64,000 nt of DNA from Aricia agestis (lineage: Eukaryota > Arthropoda > Insecta > Lepidoptera > Lycaenidae). The stretch's first letter is position 1. Every line of letters starts with the position of its first letter. A model generated the notes under the pieces. That model did not search any database. It saw only the letters and a list, made by a program, of their open reading frames with translations, and was not told where the DNA came from. The stretch covers positions 12,782,001 to 12,846,000 of the forward strand of contig NC_056420.1 in the NCBI RefSeq assembly GCF_905147365.1, in the 5' to 3' direction. The position numbers and the translations under genes were made by a program. Positions 21,022 to 33,689 of this stretch are shown here, piece after piece.

Positions 21022-21564
21022 CTTACCGTAAATATCTGGCACTATTCAATTTGTTCGTTCTTTACAAACTAAACGTCCATTCAAGCTAATCGTTGCAATA
21101 AATACATAATACATAAGCCTACAGTCTCCATTTTAAGGTTATCTTCAGTACCCGAGCGTCGTTAGTAGTTATAATGGCGTCTCTTGTCTCGCCAGCTGTC
21201 GTCTTCATAATCATTAAAACCAAGGCCCGTGTCTTACAATTTTGAATGTAAAAATAGTTGGACGAACTTTTTGAAGAAAACCTTGAAACATTGAAAAGTG
21301 TACTTGTTAAGGTTTGAAACAAAATTCTGTCCGGTGGTAATTATAACTATGCATGGTTTGTCTTTAACAAATTTCTTCCTAACAAAATAAATAAGGTTTT
21401 TATTTGATAAAAAAATAAAACAGCCACGTTTTAATACCTCAACGTTATAGCGGACCAAACAGCGCACAATCCTGAATTGCACTAGAGAAGTTTGTCTGAT
21501 AAAGTTCGAGGTTTTGAATTAAGGAGTTATCATTATAATGTTTGACTCCTCGCTCGGTAGGAAG
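21022..21564. other. AT-rich stretch, no gene seen
   Basis: No exon or complete repeat recognised. Confidence 0.45.
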
Positions 21565-21896
21565 ATTTTTTTTATGAAATAAGGGGGCAAACGAGCAAAC
21601 GGGTCACCTGATGGAAAGCAACTTCCGTCGCCCATGGACACTCGCAGCATCAGTAGAGCTGCAGGTGCGTTGCCGGCCTTTTAAGAGGGAATGGGGTAAT
21701 AGGGGAGGGTAGGGATGGGAAGGGAAGGGAATAGGGGAGGGTAAGGAAGGGAATAGGGTAGGGGATTGGGCCTCCGGTAAACTCACTCACTCGGCGAAAC
21801 ACAGCGCAAGCGCTGTTTCACGCCGGTTTTCTGTGAGAACGTGGTATTTCTCCGGTCGATCCGGCCCATTCGTGCCGAAGCATGGCTCTCCCACGT
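21565..21896 (-). mobile_element. SINE-like element, copy 6
   Basis: Full-length minus-strand copy from T tract to the ACGTGGGAGAGCC head. Confidence 0.85.
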
Positions 21897-23096
21897 CTAG
21901 ATCTTCCATTGATTTTAAGAAATTTCTTGGCAAAATAACGTTTGCCGAATCAGTATTGTACATCAGGTAGGACTGAAGCGTTCATACGAGTAGATATGTC
22001 ATAATTTCTTTCCCATAGAATAATGTAAAATAGAATCAACGCTTTCAGCTACTACGGTGAACAACACATACATAGTACACACCCAAAAGTGTTTTGTTTT
22101 GTTACACCCTGCAGAGGTTCGGGTATCAACATCTGAATACAATTTCAAAATCCACGGCACTAGGATCACATCCAGGATTATTGTTTAGTCAACTAATTTC
22201 GAAACCTAATTTCAACTGCAGTACGTGTACAATGATTCTAATGAAGCTAGTTTGTACGACGTAGACGTGTCGCGTATTTGCCCAAGCTTACACCGTTTGT
22301 TCAGTAAAACTAGTTAACGAGTACAAGAATTTTAATAGTGTTATATTTAACTAGACGTTTCCAACTTTTTGCCTTCGGCCATTTATGAGGCATGCTAGCC
22401 GCATTTGTAAGCATTAGGGCCTGTCCGCACTGCGATACTTATTCACGCGAATTTATATTTTATTCATATATTTTTTCATCGGCAGTCTCTCAAAAAATTC
22501 AATGTGTTGCAGAATTGCGAAAAAAACCGCGCGGATAAAATTCGCAGTAGGGATAGACCTTGAAAATATAAATACTAGATAATGAGTGTTTTCTACTTCT
22601 CGCTCGTACGAAATGACTGGAAAAAACTTATTAAGTTTTACACAAAGTTCTAAAAAACATGGGCGTATATTTTGTCTAATTTAAAATTTACTCATACTTT
22701 CTACTAATTAAATTTTAATTATTTTTAATTTCTGACTTTAATTCTTCTTATTAACAGGTGGAGCGACAAGGCATTTCAAGTAAAGGCAATTGTAGAACAA
22801 TTAGAAAAACTTTTTCCTTATTTTGAAGGTAAAACAAAGTTCCACTTGTTCCAAATTAAATTAATTTTTTTGAAATTAAAATCTTTGTATCTGTGCTTGT
22901 TACCATTTACGCTCAAACCGCTAAAATATTTTGGGTGAAAATTTTTGCGGAGATACCTATAAATATTTTCATCCTTTTGTTCATCTTTATATGGACAATT
23001 TTTAAAATGCACGGTTCCCGCGCGTTAATTAAATTTTCTTGTGAACAAACAAGACAAGAGCTAGTGTTAATTATTAAGATGTAGGCATAAGCTTAA
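21897..23096. other. Spacer with repeat fragments
   Basis: A fragment of the TA-flanked foldback family ends in GTTTTGTTACACCCTG near 22110. A decayed TACTAATATTAT-type element may occupy 22880-23030. Nothing else recognised. Confidence 0.45.
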
Positions 23097-23505
23097 GGGG
23101 GCGACTAACCCTAAAGTGTCGATTTTATAATAGTTGAGAATAAGTCCCGAATTATTTCATTTTCTAAAATTAGATACTACATTATATTTCCGAGAATTAA
23201 ATCTGAGCAAAAACACGATATCTCAAAATTTTCTCGATAGAAAAAAATGCATCTAATTTTCACGAATTTTTCATTTATTGCCATAACCGTGCATTGAACT
23301 AAGTTAATATTTTAACACATTGTATAAAATTCTATCATTGAGAGATCGACCTAGCGGATTTTTTAAATTTTATATTTATCGAGTTATTGAGAAAAAACTA
23401 ATTTGGCGATGAATCTGCGTCGTCCTTTTTCACCTGGCATTTGAAAGAAGGGCGTGAGTGTGAAGAGAGAAGGACGATGTTTGATTTTTGGGGTTAGTCG
23501 CCCTC
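23097..23505. mobile_element. MITE with TTAA target duplication
   Basis: 409 bases flanked by TTAA at 23093-23096 and 23506-23509. Ends GGGGGCGACTAACCCTAAA and the inverse of GAGGGCGACTAACCCCAAA. Interior TTATTGAGAAAAAACTA is shared with the MITE at 8662-9126. Confidence 0.82.
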
Positions 23506-24135
23506 TTAAGATTCCGTGAGAAACTGAACTTACAGATCACATAATATTATATTAATACAAATAGTGAGATTAGCTCCGGAGCACGGGCTGTACGTACAGA
23601 CAAACAGACATAATTAATTCTGCTTTGATAGTTCGGATTTACTTAAGTGCTAAATATATTGAAAATATAGATATGGCAAAACAATATAATTATGTTCCTC
23701 ACTTTATCTAGAACGTACAGATTACAATTCTTTTAACTACTGCTTGAAACACAACTTTCGAAACATTTTGCGAAAGTAAAGACAATTTTCTAAAGTTCCG
23801 GATCGAAAAAAAAACATTGCATTACTATAACCTCCGTTACATACACGTCAATAGACCCACCACAATTTCCCACAAATCTTCTATCGCCAGTATGTAGCTG
23901 TACTGGCGCTATCGCCTGCAGGTAAGCAACAACGAAAACCCTCAGGTACCACCGCCTGAGGTCCATGCTAAATTATCTTGGGCCTCTTAACGAAATTAAT
24001 CAGAAGAAAGGTAGGAGGAGTAGGAAATATTTTGGCCCATTACAACTTGTGTCGCCAACTCGCCAAGATCAACAGTAAACAACCACGAAATTCGTTCGAT
24101 AATATTATCGATAAATTTTATTGATTTTCTTTATA
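23506..24135. other. AT-rich stretch, no gene seen
   Basis: No exon or complete repeat recognised; short direct echoes of TACTGGCGCTATCGCC occur near 23890-23915. Confidence 0.4.
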
Positions 24136-24500
24136 ACTTTTCTTTTAATGAAATAAGGGGGCAAACGAGCAAACGGGTCACCTGATGGAAGGCAACTTCC
24201 GTCGCCCATGGAAACTCGCAGCATCAGAAGAGCTGCAGGTGCGTTGCCAGTTTTAAGAGGGAATAGGGTAATAGAGAAGGAGGTAGGGATGGGAAGGGAA
24301 TTGGGGCGGGTAGGGAAGGGAATAGGGTAGGGGATTGGGCCTCCGGTAAACTCACTCACTCGGCGAAACACAGCGCAAGCGCTGTTTCTCGCCGGTTTTC
24401 TGTGAGATACCACGTTCTCACAGAAAACCGGCGAGAAACAGCGCTTGCGCTGTGTTTCGCCGATCGAGCCGGCCCAGTCGTGTCGAAGCATGGCCCACGT
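24136..24500 (-). mobile_element. SINE-like element, copy 7, with internal inverted duplication
   Basis: The minus-strand 3' part is normal. The block that includes the CAGCGCAAGCGCTG core is present twice as a head-to-head inverted repeat: arms 24361-24406 and 24417-24462 (46 bases, perfect) around ATACCACGTT. Both arms carry the private change CTCGCCGG instead of CACGCCGG. Confidence 0.85.
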
Positions 24501-25200
24501 ATAATTTTTTTCCTTTTCTTAGATCTACATGGCATTTCTACCCCTTCTTATGTCTCCAGTGTAGACCTATTCGCTGCAGTTCCAATACCGTGAGTGGGTG
24601 GATTTATGCTCCATATTGCACAGCTCTTACCGCCGCTCGTGATTACGCGCTTATGAAAATGTCGCTACACAGGACGCCTACGCGCACTACGGGTGACTGT
24701 TCAGTGCTCAGAAGTTTTTGTAAAAATATGACTGGCTTTTATACTGTGGGGCACCGTTTACCAGACCAGAATTGTGATATATAGACATACGTCGGAAATG
24801 ACGACAGAACTATCTGAACATACCACCTCGGTCGGTTGGTAGACCTTCTTTTGGGGCCCCCACGAATATATTATCACAATACTGTTGTCTATAACTGAGG
24901 AGTGTCTGTTCAAAAAGGGATATTTACATGCCAACCACATTTTAAGTAATTTAAAAAAGAGTATTTAAAGAAATATAATTTAAAGTTACAATTAACACCT
25001 TTTGACCAGAACCGTAAAATAAGGTAGAAGTTTGAACATAAAATTTCATTAGACCAAAAATAAATAATGCATAATGAGATCTTGGATAGCAAGTGAAATT
25101 CATAATAAAAACGTTGAACGATCCAAAACGTAAATAGCTCCTTTTGAACAGATGCTCCTCAACTGATAAACTTTCGTGGTTTTATGGTTTCGGAATGCAT
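24501..25200. other. Spacer, no gene seen
   Basis: No exon or complete repeat recognised. A block with CATACCACCTC...GGTTGGTAGA...CTTCTTTTGGGG near 24817-24860 resembles one at 51608-51645, suggesting an unclassified repeat. Confidence 0.4.
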
Positions 25201-25290
25201 TTGGATTTAAGAGCTTGACTCACAATTACTCTGAGGTTGTGGGTTCGATTCCCGCGATTGGAGTAACACAAATGTTTTATCCAAGTTAAG
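25201..25290 (+). mobile_element. tRNA-derived SINE remnant
   Basis: GTGGGTTCGATTCCCGCG at 25237-25254 is a box B with its stem. No convincing box A or acceptor pairing, so a SINE piece rather than a tRNA gene. Confidence 0.45.
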
Positions 25291-25914
25291 TTATATCAAT
25301 GTAGACTAATTTAGGTGATAAGAAAGATATTCCATGCGTCGGAAGGCTATGAGAAAAATAGATCCAGCATCATCATTAATCGCTAACAAACTAGAAGTTG
25401 GCATATAATTAAACCTACATTCTACCAGATAACCACATACAATTTTAACACACTCAGTCAAGCCGTTTTCAAGGAGTTTGGTAACAAACATAACATCAGA
25501 ATATTATACAAAAAAGGTAACCGCATTTAAAACCCCGCAGTGCACAAACACATTGTATTTGTATTGTCGTCTCGAGCCTAACTGATCCTTTACACCCCTA
25601 CTGCATATTGGGGCCTTCCGCCGGCGTATTGGGGCCAATACATTGAGACAATACTTTGGTTCGTTTTATGTTCGCTTTATAGGGACGTTGCATACGGAAT
25701 ACGAGAAATACTGTGAAATATTTTAACTTCACGTCTTGCTTGCAAATGACTTTGAAGTGACATGCTGCAGGTAAATGTAGACTTAAAGTTGCAGTCATGA
25801 TCCATCATAGGACAACGTAATCGTAATCTAATGATTACGATTTGACTTTAGAATATAGATCTAGAAACTTTTATGTCGATCAGGCAGGTCTGTTCAAACT
25901 TTCTAGATGGATCA

Positions 25915-26135
25915 GCGGGGCTAAAATGGTCACATTTAGCAAGTCGTCTCAATCAATTCAGCAAATGAATTGTCTGTCAAACTGACGAATGTCAATTAGT
26001 AGGAATTACTAGACATGAACTGCAAACAGAGTGACCATGAATTACTAGACATGAACTGCAAACAGAGTGACCATTTTGCGATTTTAATAAAATGAATCAT
26101 AATATGATTCTCCAAAGCCACCATTTTAGCCCCGC
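25915..26135. mobile_element. MITE with GCGGGGCTAAAATGGT ends
   Basis: Inverted ends GCGGGGCTAAAATGGT and ACCATTTTAGCCCCGC. Inside, a 36-base unit ending GAGTGACCAT is tandemly duplicated at 26003-26038 and 26039-26074. Confidence 0.7.
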
Positions 26136-26709
26136 AGGTCTTTACGCTACGGCTAAACCAATTTAGATGGAATTTTATTTACAGTTAAAGACTTGATGAG
26201 TTGGTTTAGTTTAGACGTTAAACGTCACAGTCAACGATTTGACTAGTTGGCGTTTAGTCATTAAATGAAATGTTTTTATTCAATGAATTCGCTAGTCATT
26301 CAATCAAATAGCAGATTCAACCAGACAACTGCGTCATGTCGATCTCAAACATAAATTACAGGGTATTCAGTGCGGCGGCTTTACTTTACATAAAATGTTA
26401 TCACCGCTAACGTGAAAATGAAATGCGAAATTTACTTATTACTCAAAATTACGATGTGACAAGTCATTTGCTGTTTGTCGTTAAACTTAGTACGGTTGGC
26501 GAGCGATCAGCTTACAACTTTATTCATTGGCGATAAGGTTTAAAAGGGGTATAGTTTTACTGTCTTCGATTGAACTTATTAACGCTTCGTTTTATTTTCA
26601 ATGTGCCCTTATTTGGCCTGACTTTGATATGTTACATAAATTTGTAGGTCTTTAAACGTTAGCTCCGAAATATAAGACAAGACTTATCTTACCAGTGGTA
26701 TCCCAATCT
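26136..26709. other. Spacer left of the microsatellite
   Basis: No exon or repeat recognised. Confidence 0.4.
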
Positions 26710-28187
26710 ATACATACATACATACATACATACATACATACATACATACATACATACATACATACATACATACATACATACATACATACATACATACATA
26801 CATACATACATACATACATACATACATACATACATACATACATACATACATACATACATACATACATACATACATACATACATACATACATACATACATA
26901 CATACATACATACATACATACATACATACATACATACATACATACATACATACATACATACATACATACATACATACATACATACATACATACATACATA
27001 CATACATACATACATACATACATACATACATACATACATACATACATACATACATACATACATACATACATACATACATACATACATACATACATACATA
27101 CATACATACATACATACATACATACATACATACATACATACATACATACATACATACATACATACATACATACATACATACATACATACATACATACATA
27201 CATACATACATACATACATACATACATACATACATACATACATACATACATACATACATACATACATACATACATACATACATACATACATACATACATA
27301 CATACATACATACATACATACATACATACATACATACATACATACATACATACATACATACATACATACATACATACATACATACATACATACATACATA
27401 CATACATACATACATACATACATACATACATACATACATACATACATACATACATACATACATACATACATACATACATACATACATACATACATACATA
27501 CATACATACATACATACATACATACATACATACATACATACATACATTCATACATACATACATACATACATACATACATACATACATACATACATACATA
27601 CATACATACATACATACATACATACATACATACATACATACATACATACATACATACATACATACATACATACATACATACATACATACATACATACATA
27701 CATACATACATACATACATACATACATACATACATACATACATACATACATACATACATACATACATACATACATACATACATACATACATACATACATA
27801 CATACATACATACATACATACATACATACATACATACATACATACATACATACATACATACATACATACATACATACATACATACATACATACATACATA
27901 CATACATACATACATACATACATACATACATACATACATACATACATACATACATACATACATACATACATACATACATACATACATACATACATACATA
28001 CATACATACATACATACATACATACATACATACATACATACATACATACATACATACATACATACATACATACATACATACATACATACATACATACATA
28101 CATACATACATACATACATACATACATACATACATACATACATACATACATACATACATACATACATACATACATACATACATACAT

Positions 28188-28277
<90 letters not shown>

Positions 28278-28342
28278 ACACATACATACATACATACATA
28301 CATACATACATACATACATACATACATACATACATACATACA

Positions 28343-28372
<30 letters not shown>
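26710..28372. repeat. 1.66-kb CATA microsatellite with an embedded CA tract
   Basis: Tetranucleotide repeat from about 26710 to 28204 with a single substitution at 27548 (CATT), then a CA dinucleotide tract (about 28205-28271) and a second CATA block to about 28371. Because four is not a multiple of three, every frame on both strands stays open; the long repetitive frames are not genes. Confidence 0.97.
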
Positions 28373-28374
<2 letters not shown>

Positions 28375-28553
28375 AATAAAATTGGAGTGTCTGTTTGTAA
28401 TATTGAAAGAACCATTTTTTACTAGATGCATATGAATGTATATTATAGGGTATATACACCAAAACAACATTTTTTACAATTTTTGTCTGTATGTCTGTCT
28501 GTCTGTCTGTCTGTTTGTTCCGGCTAACTTGGTAGTAGGGCAAACTTGGGCTC

Positions 28554-28960
28554 TTTTTAACCGACTTCCGAAAAGAAGGAGGCATATTTCACTTTTTTTT
28601 ATATTGGTTCGCGGACAACTACGTCGTTCGTAGACCGATTTCCAAAATAATTTTGTTGTTGTATGAGATGTAGCCCGAATTTAGTAACATGATCACAAAA
28701 GTGATGATCTGATGATGCAATCCATAAGAAATTTATATGGAAACATATAGTGATTTTACGTTTTTCTGAAGGATTTTAAGCTTAAACTACCAAAAAATAA
28801 GAATTTGCGCTGAAGTACACCCTGGTTCCGAAGATGCTGTACAGAACTCTTGAATCCTTATAGATAAATGTTCGGCAATTTTAGCGTTCTTTCAGCAACT
28901 AAAAGCATATTATTATGTCAATGTGTCAATAATACTAATCATCATCATCACTATAATTAT
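28554..28960 (+). mobile_element. TTTTAACCGACTT-family repeat, copy 1
   Basis: Starts TTTTTAACCGACTTCC, contains CACAAAAGTGATGATCTGAT, ends in a short ATC microsatellite. Homologous to 41672-42108. A GTCTGTCTGTC tract lies just upstream (28482-28515). Confidence 0.7.
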
Positions 28961-29033
28961 GCCATGAATCATCACAATATTATTATCAAAAATCTTGCCT
29001 TTGATTATATTATTGTTCCACCGTTTGTTGACT

Positions 29034-29443
29034 GATTTTAAGGGTTCCGTAGCCAAATGGCAAAAAACGGAACCCTTATAGATTGTGTCTATAAGGGTTG
29101 GTCTGTCTGTCCGTCCGTATGTCACAGCCACTTTTCTCCGAAACTATAAGAGCTATACTATTGAAACTTGGTAAGTAGATGTAATGTGTGAACCTCATTA
29201 AGATTTTGATACAAAAATACAAAAATTATAAAAAATTTTAGGGGTCCCCATTGGTACAACTGAAAAAAAAATTTTTTTCATCTAATCTATGCGTGTGGGG
29301 TGTCTATGGATAGGTCTTAAAAAATTATAATATTGAGGTTTTTAATATAATTTTTTTCTAACCTGAATAGTTTGCGAGGGAGACTCTTCCAAAGTGGTAA
29401 AATGGGTCCTCGGACGAGTCCAACTCGCACTTAGCCGGTTTTT
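29034..29443 (+). mobile_element. AGGGTTCCGTA-family element, copy 2
   Basis: 5' hairpin AGGGTTCCG/CGGAACCCT, GTCTGTCTGTCCGTCCG run, single GTTTGCGAGGGAGACTCTTC block, end GAGTCCAACTCGCACTTAGC. Shorter than the copy at 17791 and without its duplication. Confidence 0.75.
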
Positions 29444-29504
29444 ACTATTTGGGTAAGGAAGGGGAAAATTTGTCTCTTTTAAAAGCTTTTATTTAACTTG
29501 CTCT

Positions 29505-29621
29505 GTATGTATATAAGTATGCATGTTACGGTGGAATTTTGGAACTCAATTTTAAGGTAGATATTTCATTTTCTTTTTTATCGCATTTTGCTGACGCGGA
29601 CGAAGTCGCGGGCAACATCTA
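29505..29621 (+). mobile_element. Helitron-like 3' end fragment
   Basis: Ends GACGCGGACGAAGTCGCGGG then CAACATCTAG followed by T; the hairpin and CTAG/T junction are intact, the head is lost. Confidence 0.5.
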
Positions 29622-29729
29622 GTACTCAATAAATCTTAAGTAATCTGTGTTTTATTTCAAAACCTAATATGATAAGACCTAAATTAAGTAAACTTTGTCA
29701 TATTTAAGTATCATTAAAAGATATTATAT

Positions 29730-30056
29730 ACGTGGAAGAGCCATGCTTCGGCACGAATGGGCCGGCTCGACCGGATAAATACCACGTTCTCACAGAAAAC
29801 CGGCGTGAATCAGCGCTTGCGCGGTGTTTTGCTGAGTGAGTGAGTTTACCGGAGGCCCAATCCCCTACCCTATTCCCTTTCCTACCCTCCCCTATTCCCT
29901 TCCCTTCCCTACCCTCCCCTATTACCCTATTCCCTCTTAAAAGGCCGGCAACGCACATGCAGCTCTTCTGATGCTGCGAGTGTCCATGGGCGACGGAAGT
30001 TGCTTTCCATCAGGTGACCCGCTTGCTCGTTTGCCCCCTTATTTCATAAAAAAAAA
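29730..30056 (+). mobile_element. SINE-like element, copy 8
   Basis: Full-length, with the head ACGTGGAAGAGCCATGC and A tail. Flanks GATATTATAT and AATATTACG hint at a short target duplication around ATATTA. Confidence 0.85.
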
Positions 30057-31127
30057 TATTACGTCAATTATTACAGACTTATATTTTTTTATATTAGGGG
30101 GAATATTGTTCAAGCATGATATTATATCTCTTATATCATTACCTAAGTAGTAGACTAGTACAAAAACGAATGCGAAGGAAAACATGACGTATGAAATGAA
30201 ACAATAATGTATAAAGTTGTTTGTATAAGTACTTGTAGTAAGAAATTGTAGGATAAAGAACGAAACTTTCCCGTCATGTAAAGGTCATTCACCCCGAGTG
30301 TCTTTACCCCAAAAATGTTTACTTCAAGTTGTTGCCTAATGCCTAGTGTTGTAAATCTTTTACGCTTCAGTATCTGTGTTTCCCTTTCATTAAAAGTGTT
30401 TTTGGGCGTTTAGCATATAAAATACCACCGTAAAGTAAACATCGTCACATTGTAATATCCAATGAGTTTCTAAAATACTAGAGTAGCAATGTCTTACAAA
30501 AGATTCTCAGAAATGCGTAACCACTTTTTTGTTCAAAAGACAATGTCAAGTCATATATTCGTTATGTCATTATGTATGTGAGATATGCCTGCAGGCATCT
30601 TCGAAGTGGCAACGCGTTGCTGCCGTAAACTGCCAATCTAGTTACGTTAGTAACATAGAATATCATTGGTAATATCTGTGACGTAACTCATCTTGTGAGT
30701 GATTGAAAGTCAGTGTCAGTGATGAAAAGTTTGACTTTGCAATGCAGCGCTACGTCATTAGTTCCAAAAGTCACTGCACGTCAAAATACCCTTATTGGTC
30801 TATAGCTTACTTCTGTACTCATCTTAAAATTAAATAAAAAAACACATAATAAAACGATTCTTTAAAACAATTTATTTTATCAAGTCAACAATGTTAATGT
30901 AACAACAGTAACGTGTTTGTTGTTTGTTCGTTAAGATCTATAAATTATACTTAGCTGTTATAAATGACTCCCTATCTTATTTATGTTAGTATTCGGCAAT
31001 ATATTATGTCATGGGTTGACCTTTGGTGGCTTCCTGATAATTTATACTAATATAATAATGGGGAAAGGTTTGTTTGCATGTAGTAGAGCTAATTTGAAAC
31101 ACAATTAACAAGAGATTAGCCTTATAG
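30057..31127. other. AT-rich stretch, no gene seen
   Basis: No exon or complete repeat recognised. Confidence 0.45.
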
Positions 31128-31316
31128 AGTACGACTACACGGTCAATCTGGCATCAGTTCAATCCATTGGTCTCAGACTGACACCAGTATGATGACGGAT
31201 GATCGGAATGTACATAATAATCAGTCCGTCAATCAAACGGTTACACGATCATTCTCCGGTTAGTCTAGATCAGACTGATAGACTGAACTGATGCCTGACT
31301 GACCATGTAACGTACT
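31128..31316. mobile_element. MITE with AGTAC...CAGTTCA arms
   Basis: Diverged inverted arms of about 35 bases (GGTCAATCTGGCATCAGTTC against GGTCAGTCAGGCATCAGTTC). Separated from the next MITE by only seven bases. Confidence 0.65.
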
Positions 31317-31323
31317 ATGTCTA

Positions 31324-31485
31324 AGTGCCCTATAAACGATCTTTGTTTGACAAACTTGTTTCATGAAATTCACATTTTCATTTTAGATTGTTTGACAAAC
31401 TCTTTAAACAAAGCTGTACACTATCAAATTATTGTTTGACAAACACGTAAAATTTGACAAACAATTTGATCGTTTACCGGGCACT
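31324..31485. mobile_element. MITE with AGTGCCC ends
   Basis: Inverted arms AGTGCCCTATAAACGATC and the inverse of AGTGCCCGGTAAACGATC. TTGTTTGACAAAC is repeated four times inside on both strands. Confidence 0.7.
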
Positions 31486-31689
31486 AGAGCAAAGTCACTG
31501 TGATATGCGTTGTGTTGTCGAAGTGGAATAACGCACTGTATGCGTTGTGGCGACGCACGTGTCGCAGCAACTAGTGTGTAACAGCGCAGCTCGTCGTCAA
31601 TTCTATATCTTTCTTTTGACTTGATCTGATGACATTATAAATTGTGATGACATTAAAATTTATTATTATTACGGTGGGATTGAGATTAG

Positions 31690-32038
31690 TTTTTTTTTTT
31701 TTTTTTTATGAAATAAGGGGGCAAACGAGCAAACGGGTCACCTGATGGAAAGCAACTTCCGTCGCCCATGGATACTCGCAGCATCAGAAGAGCTGCAAGT
31801 GCGTTGCCGGCCTTTTAAGAGGGAATAGGGTAATAGGGGAGGGTAGGGAAGGGAAGGGAAGGGAATAGTTGAGGGTAGGGACGGGAATAGGGTAGGGGTT
31901 AGGGGATTGGGCCTCCGGTAAACTCACTCACTCGGCGAAACACAGCGCAAGCGCTGTTTCACGCCGGTTTTCTGTGAGAACGTGGTATTTATCCGGTCGA
32001 GCCGGCCCATTCGTGCCGAAGCATGGCTCTCCCACGTA
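31690..32038 (-). mobile_element. SINE-like element, copy 9
   Basis: Full-length minus-strand copy with the longest tail in the window (about 19 T). Confidence 0.85.
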
Positions 32039-32295
32039 TCAAGAGTTGTAGCATAATATTGCCATAAAATATGTTATAGGTACGTTAAAGTTTGACGGTG
32101 CGGCAAAGCAACGGATCAATGTGGCATCGGCTGCATAGCTCTTACGAGTAGTACGAGTAAGTACCTTTATGATTTTTTTAGAATTAATGCTAACCTCGGT
32201 TTATGTATTGGAATAATTTCATTCTAAACACTGAGTCTACTCTTTATTCAACAGAATTATATTATTCTCATTATTAATTACATATTTATCAAAAC

Positions 32296-32626
32296 TAGAG
32301 ATCGCCCAATGGTCGAAATTCGACCTTAAATCCTGGCCGTGTTTAAGGTTCAATAAAAAAACTATACTTAATCAATTTTCAATTTGACAACAAACTTCAA
32401 CCATCAAATATAAAAGATTCGTGTGTATAGGCTCGTCATTTAAAACATAGTAGTGTGCGCGTTGTAGTGTGTGTAATGTTTTATTTATTAAAATAATGTA
32501 TGATAAAAAGCATAATTTTAAAACAATATTAGCGCGGTGCACTCCTTCTCCATATTAACTACAAATCTGCGAAATTTCATGCTCCTACGTTTCCCCGTTT
32601 TTCGCTCGCGTATTAATAAATAGATT
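32296..32626 (+). mobile_element. AGAGATCGCCCAATGG-family repeat, copy 2 (internal deletion)
   Basis: Same start as the 6706 copy but the next 120 or so bases are missing; the 3' half (TATGATAAAAAGCATAATTT, GCGGTGCACTCCTTC, CCTACGTTTCCCC) is retained. Confidence 0.65.
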
Positions 32627-33413
32627 TTAATTACTACGAAAACTTGACAAATAATTAGAAAAAACAAATCCAAATAAAAAAGGTCCACTTAAAAGCAAAG
32701 AGCCTAATTCCTTTAAGGTGTCAGTCAGTACTCGAGAGCCGAGCCTGCCAAAAACCGTTGAGAAAATGATAATGTGAGGAAAGTAATTTTATTATCAAAT
32801 TTGTTCCTCTTGAGCGCACGTCAGAGTATCCATCATGTCGGCACTTGAGATAAGAACTTTTACGTGTATTATTTAACGTCTTTTGTGTGGTAATGAAAGA
32901 AGTATTATAAATAGGTAGTAGTCTACCGATTAATAGTCTAACACAATAAATTAATTTAGCTCTAGCATAGTAGTCACTATTATTATTAACGTTAATTCCC
33001 ATGGTGCTTCTCCCCTTCAGTTCTTTAACTTGCGGTCACTGCAACTTTGTGCTGTCTCCCGCTTTATATTGGGGAGGGAATCTGGAATTCTTCCTGCTCC
33101 TCCTATTTTCTTCTGATTCATTTCGTTGCGGGTCCCAAGACAGCTTTAGCATGTCCCTCGGGCTCCCTGAGATCATATCAAATGGGTTTTCGTGGTTGGA
33201 TGCCGCTGTCGATCCTGGCGACACAGGAGATACAGTGGTGGGAATGTGTGGTGGGCCAAAGCCCGTTAAAAAACTAAAAAAAAATACCGATTAATAGAAT
33301 TATTAAAACCAGATGCGGTTTTAATTCTAGGTGACTTTTACTAGGACGGTTAAGCTAAGACACATACTTACTAGGATTTTTTGGCGTAGAGCCAAATTTA
33401 AAAGTTATATATA
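32627..33413. other. Spacer with a GC-richer block at 33001-33295
   Basis: 33001-33295 is GC-richer and ends in an A-rich tail after GGGCCAAAGCCCGTTAAA, suggesting a retroelement 3' end. Two overlapping short frames have no family features. No gene called. Confidence 0.4.
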
Positions 33414-33622
33414 CTAGATGACGCCCGCAACTCCGTTGCGCCAAAACTCGTTTATTGCGCGGGAATCGTACATTTTTCCGGGACAAAAAGTATCCTATGT
33501 CCTTTCCCGGGACTCAAAGTATCTCCATACCAAATTTCAGCAAAATCGGTTCAGTGGTTTGGGTGTGTAGAGGCAACAGACAGACACACACACTTTCGCA
33601 TTTATAATATTATTAGTATGGA
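33414..33622 (-). mobile_element. Helitron-like element, near-complete copy
   Basis: On the minus strand it runs from TCCATACTAATAATATTATA to the hairpin of CAACGGAGTTG, then CGGGCGTCATCTAG. Best preserved copy of the family here, 209 bases, no coding sequence. Related to the non-autonomous Helitron type widespread in Lepidoptera (inference). Confidence 0.7.
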
Positions 33623-33689
33623 AGTATGGATTAACAAATAGGCAAAATATTACACAATGATCGGAGCAGAGGCTGCTACTAGCATTTAA

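Noticed and set aside
24105..24491. 128-codon minus-strand frame with proline-rich sequence
   Set aside because: It lies wholly on SINE copy 7; the same protein-like text (PIPYPIPFPT and similar) recurs in every copy and comes from the pyrimidine tract.
26652..28585. Several very long open frames of repeating Tyr-Val-Cys-Met or Ile-His-Thr-Tyr
   Set aside because: They are products of the CATA microsatellite, which contains no stop codon in any of six frames. No start context, splice sites or flanking coding sequence.
33001..33294. 97-codon frame in a GC-richer block
   Set aside because: Two overlapping frames of similar length on one strand and one on the other, no domain, and the block ends in an A-rich tail like a retroelement end.
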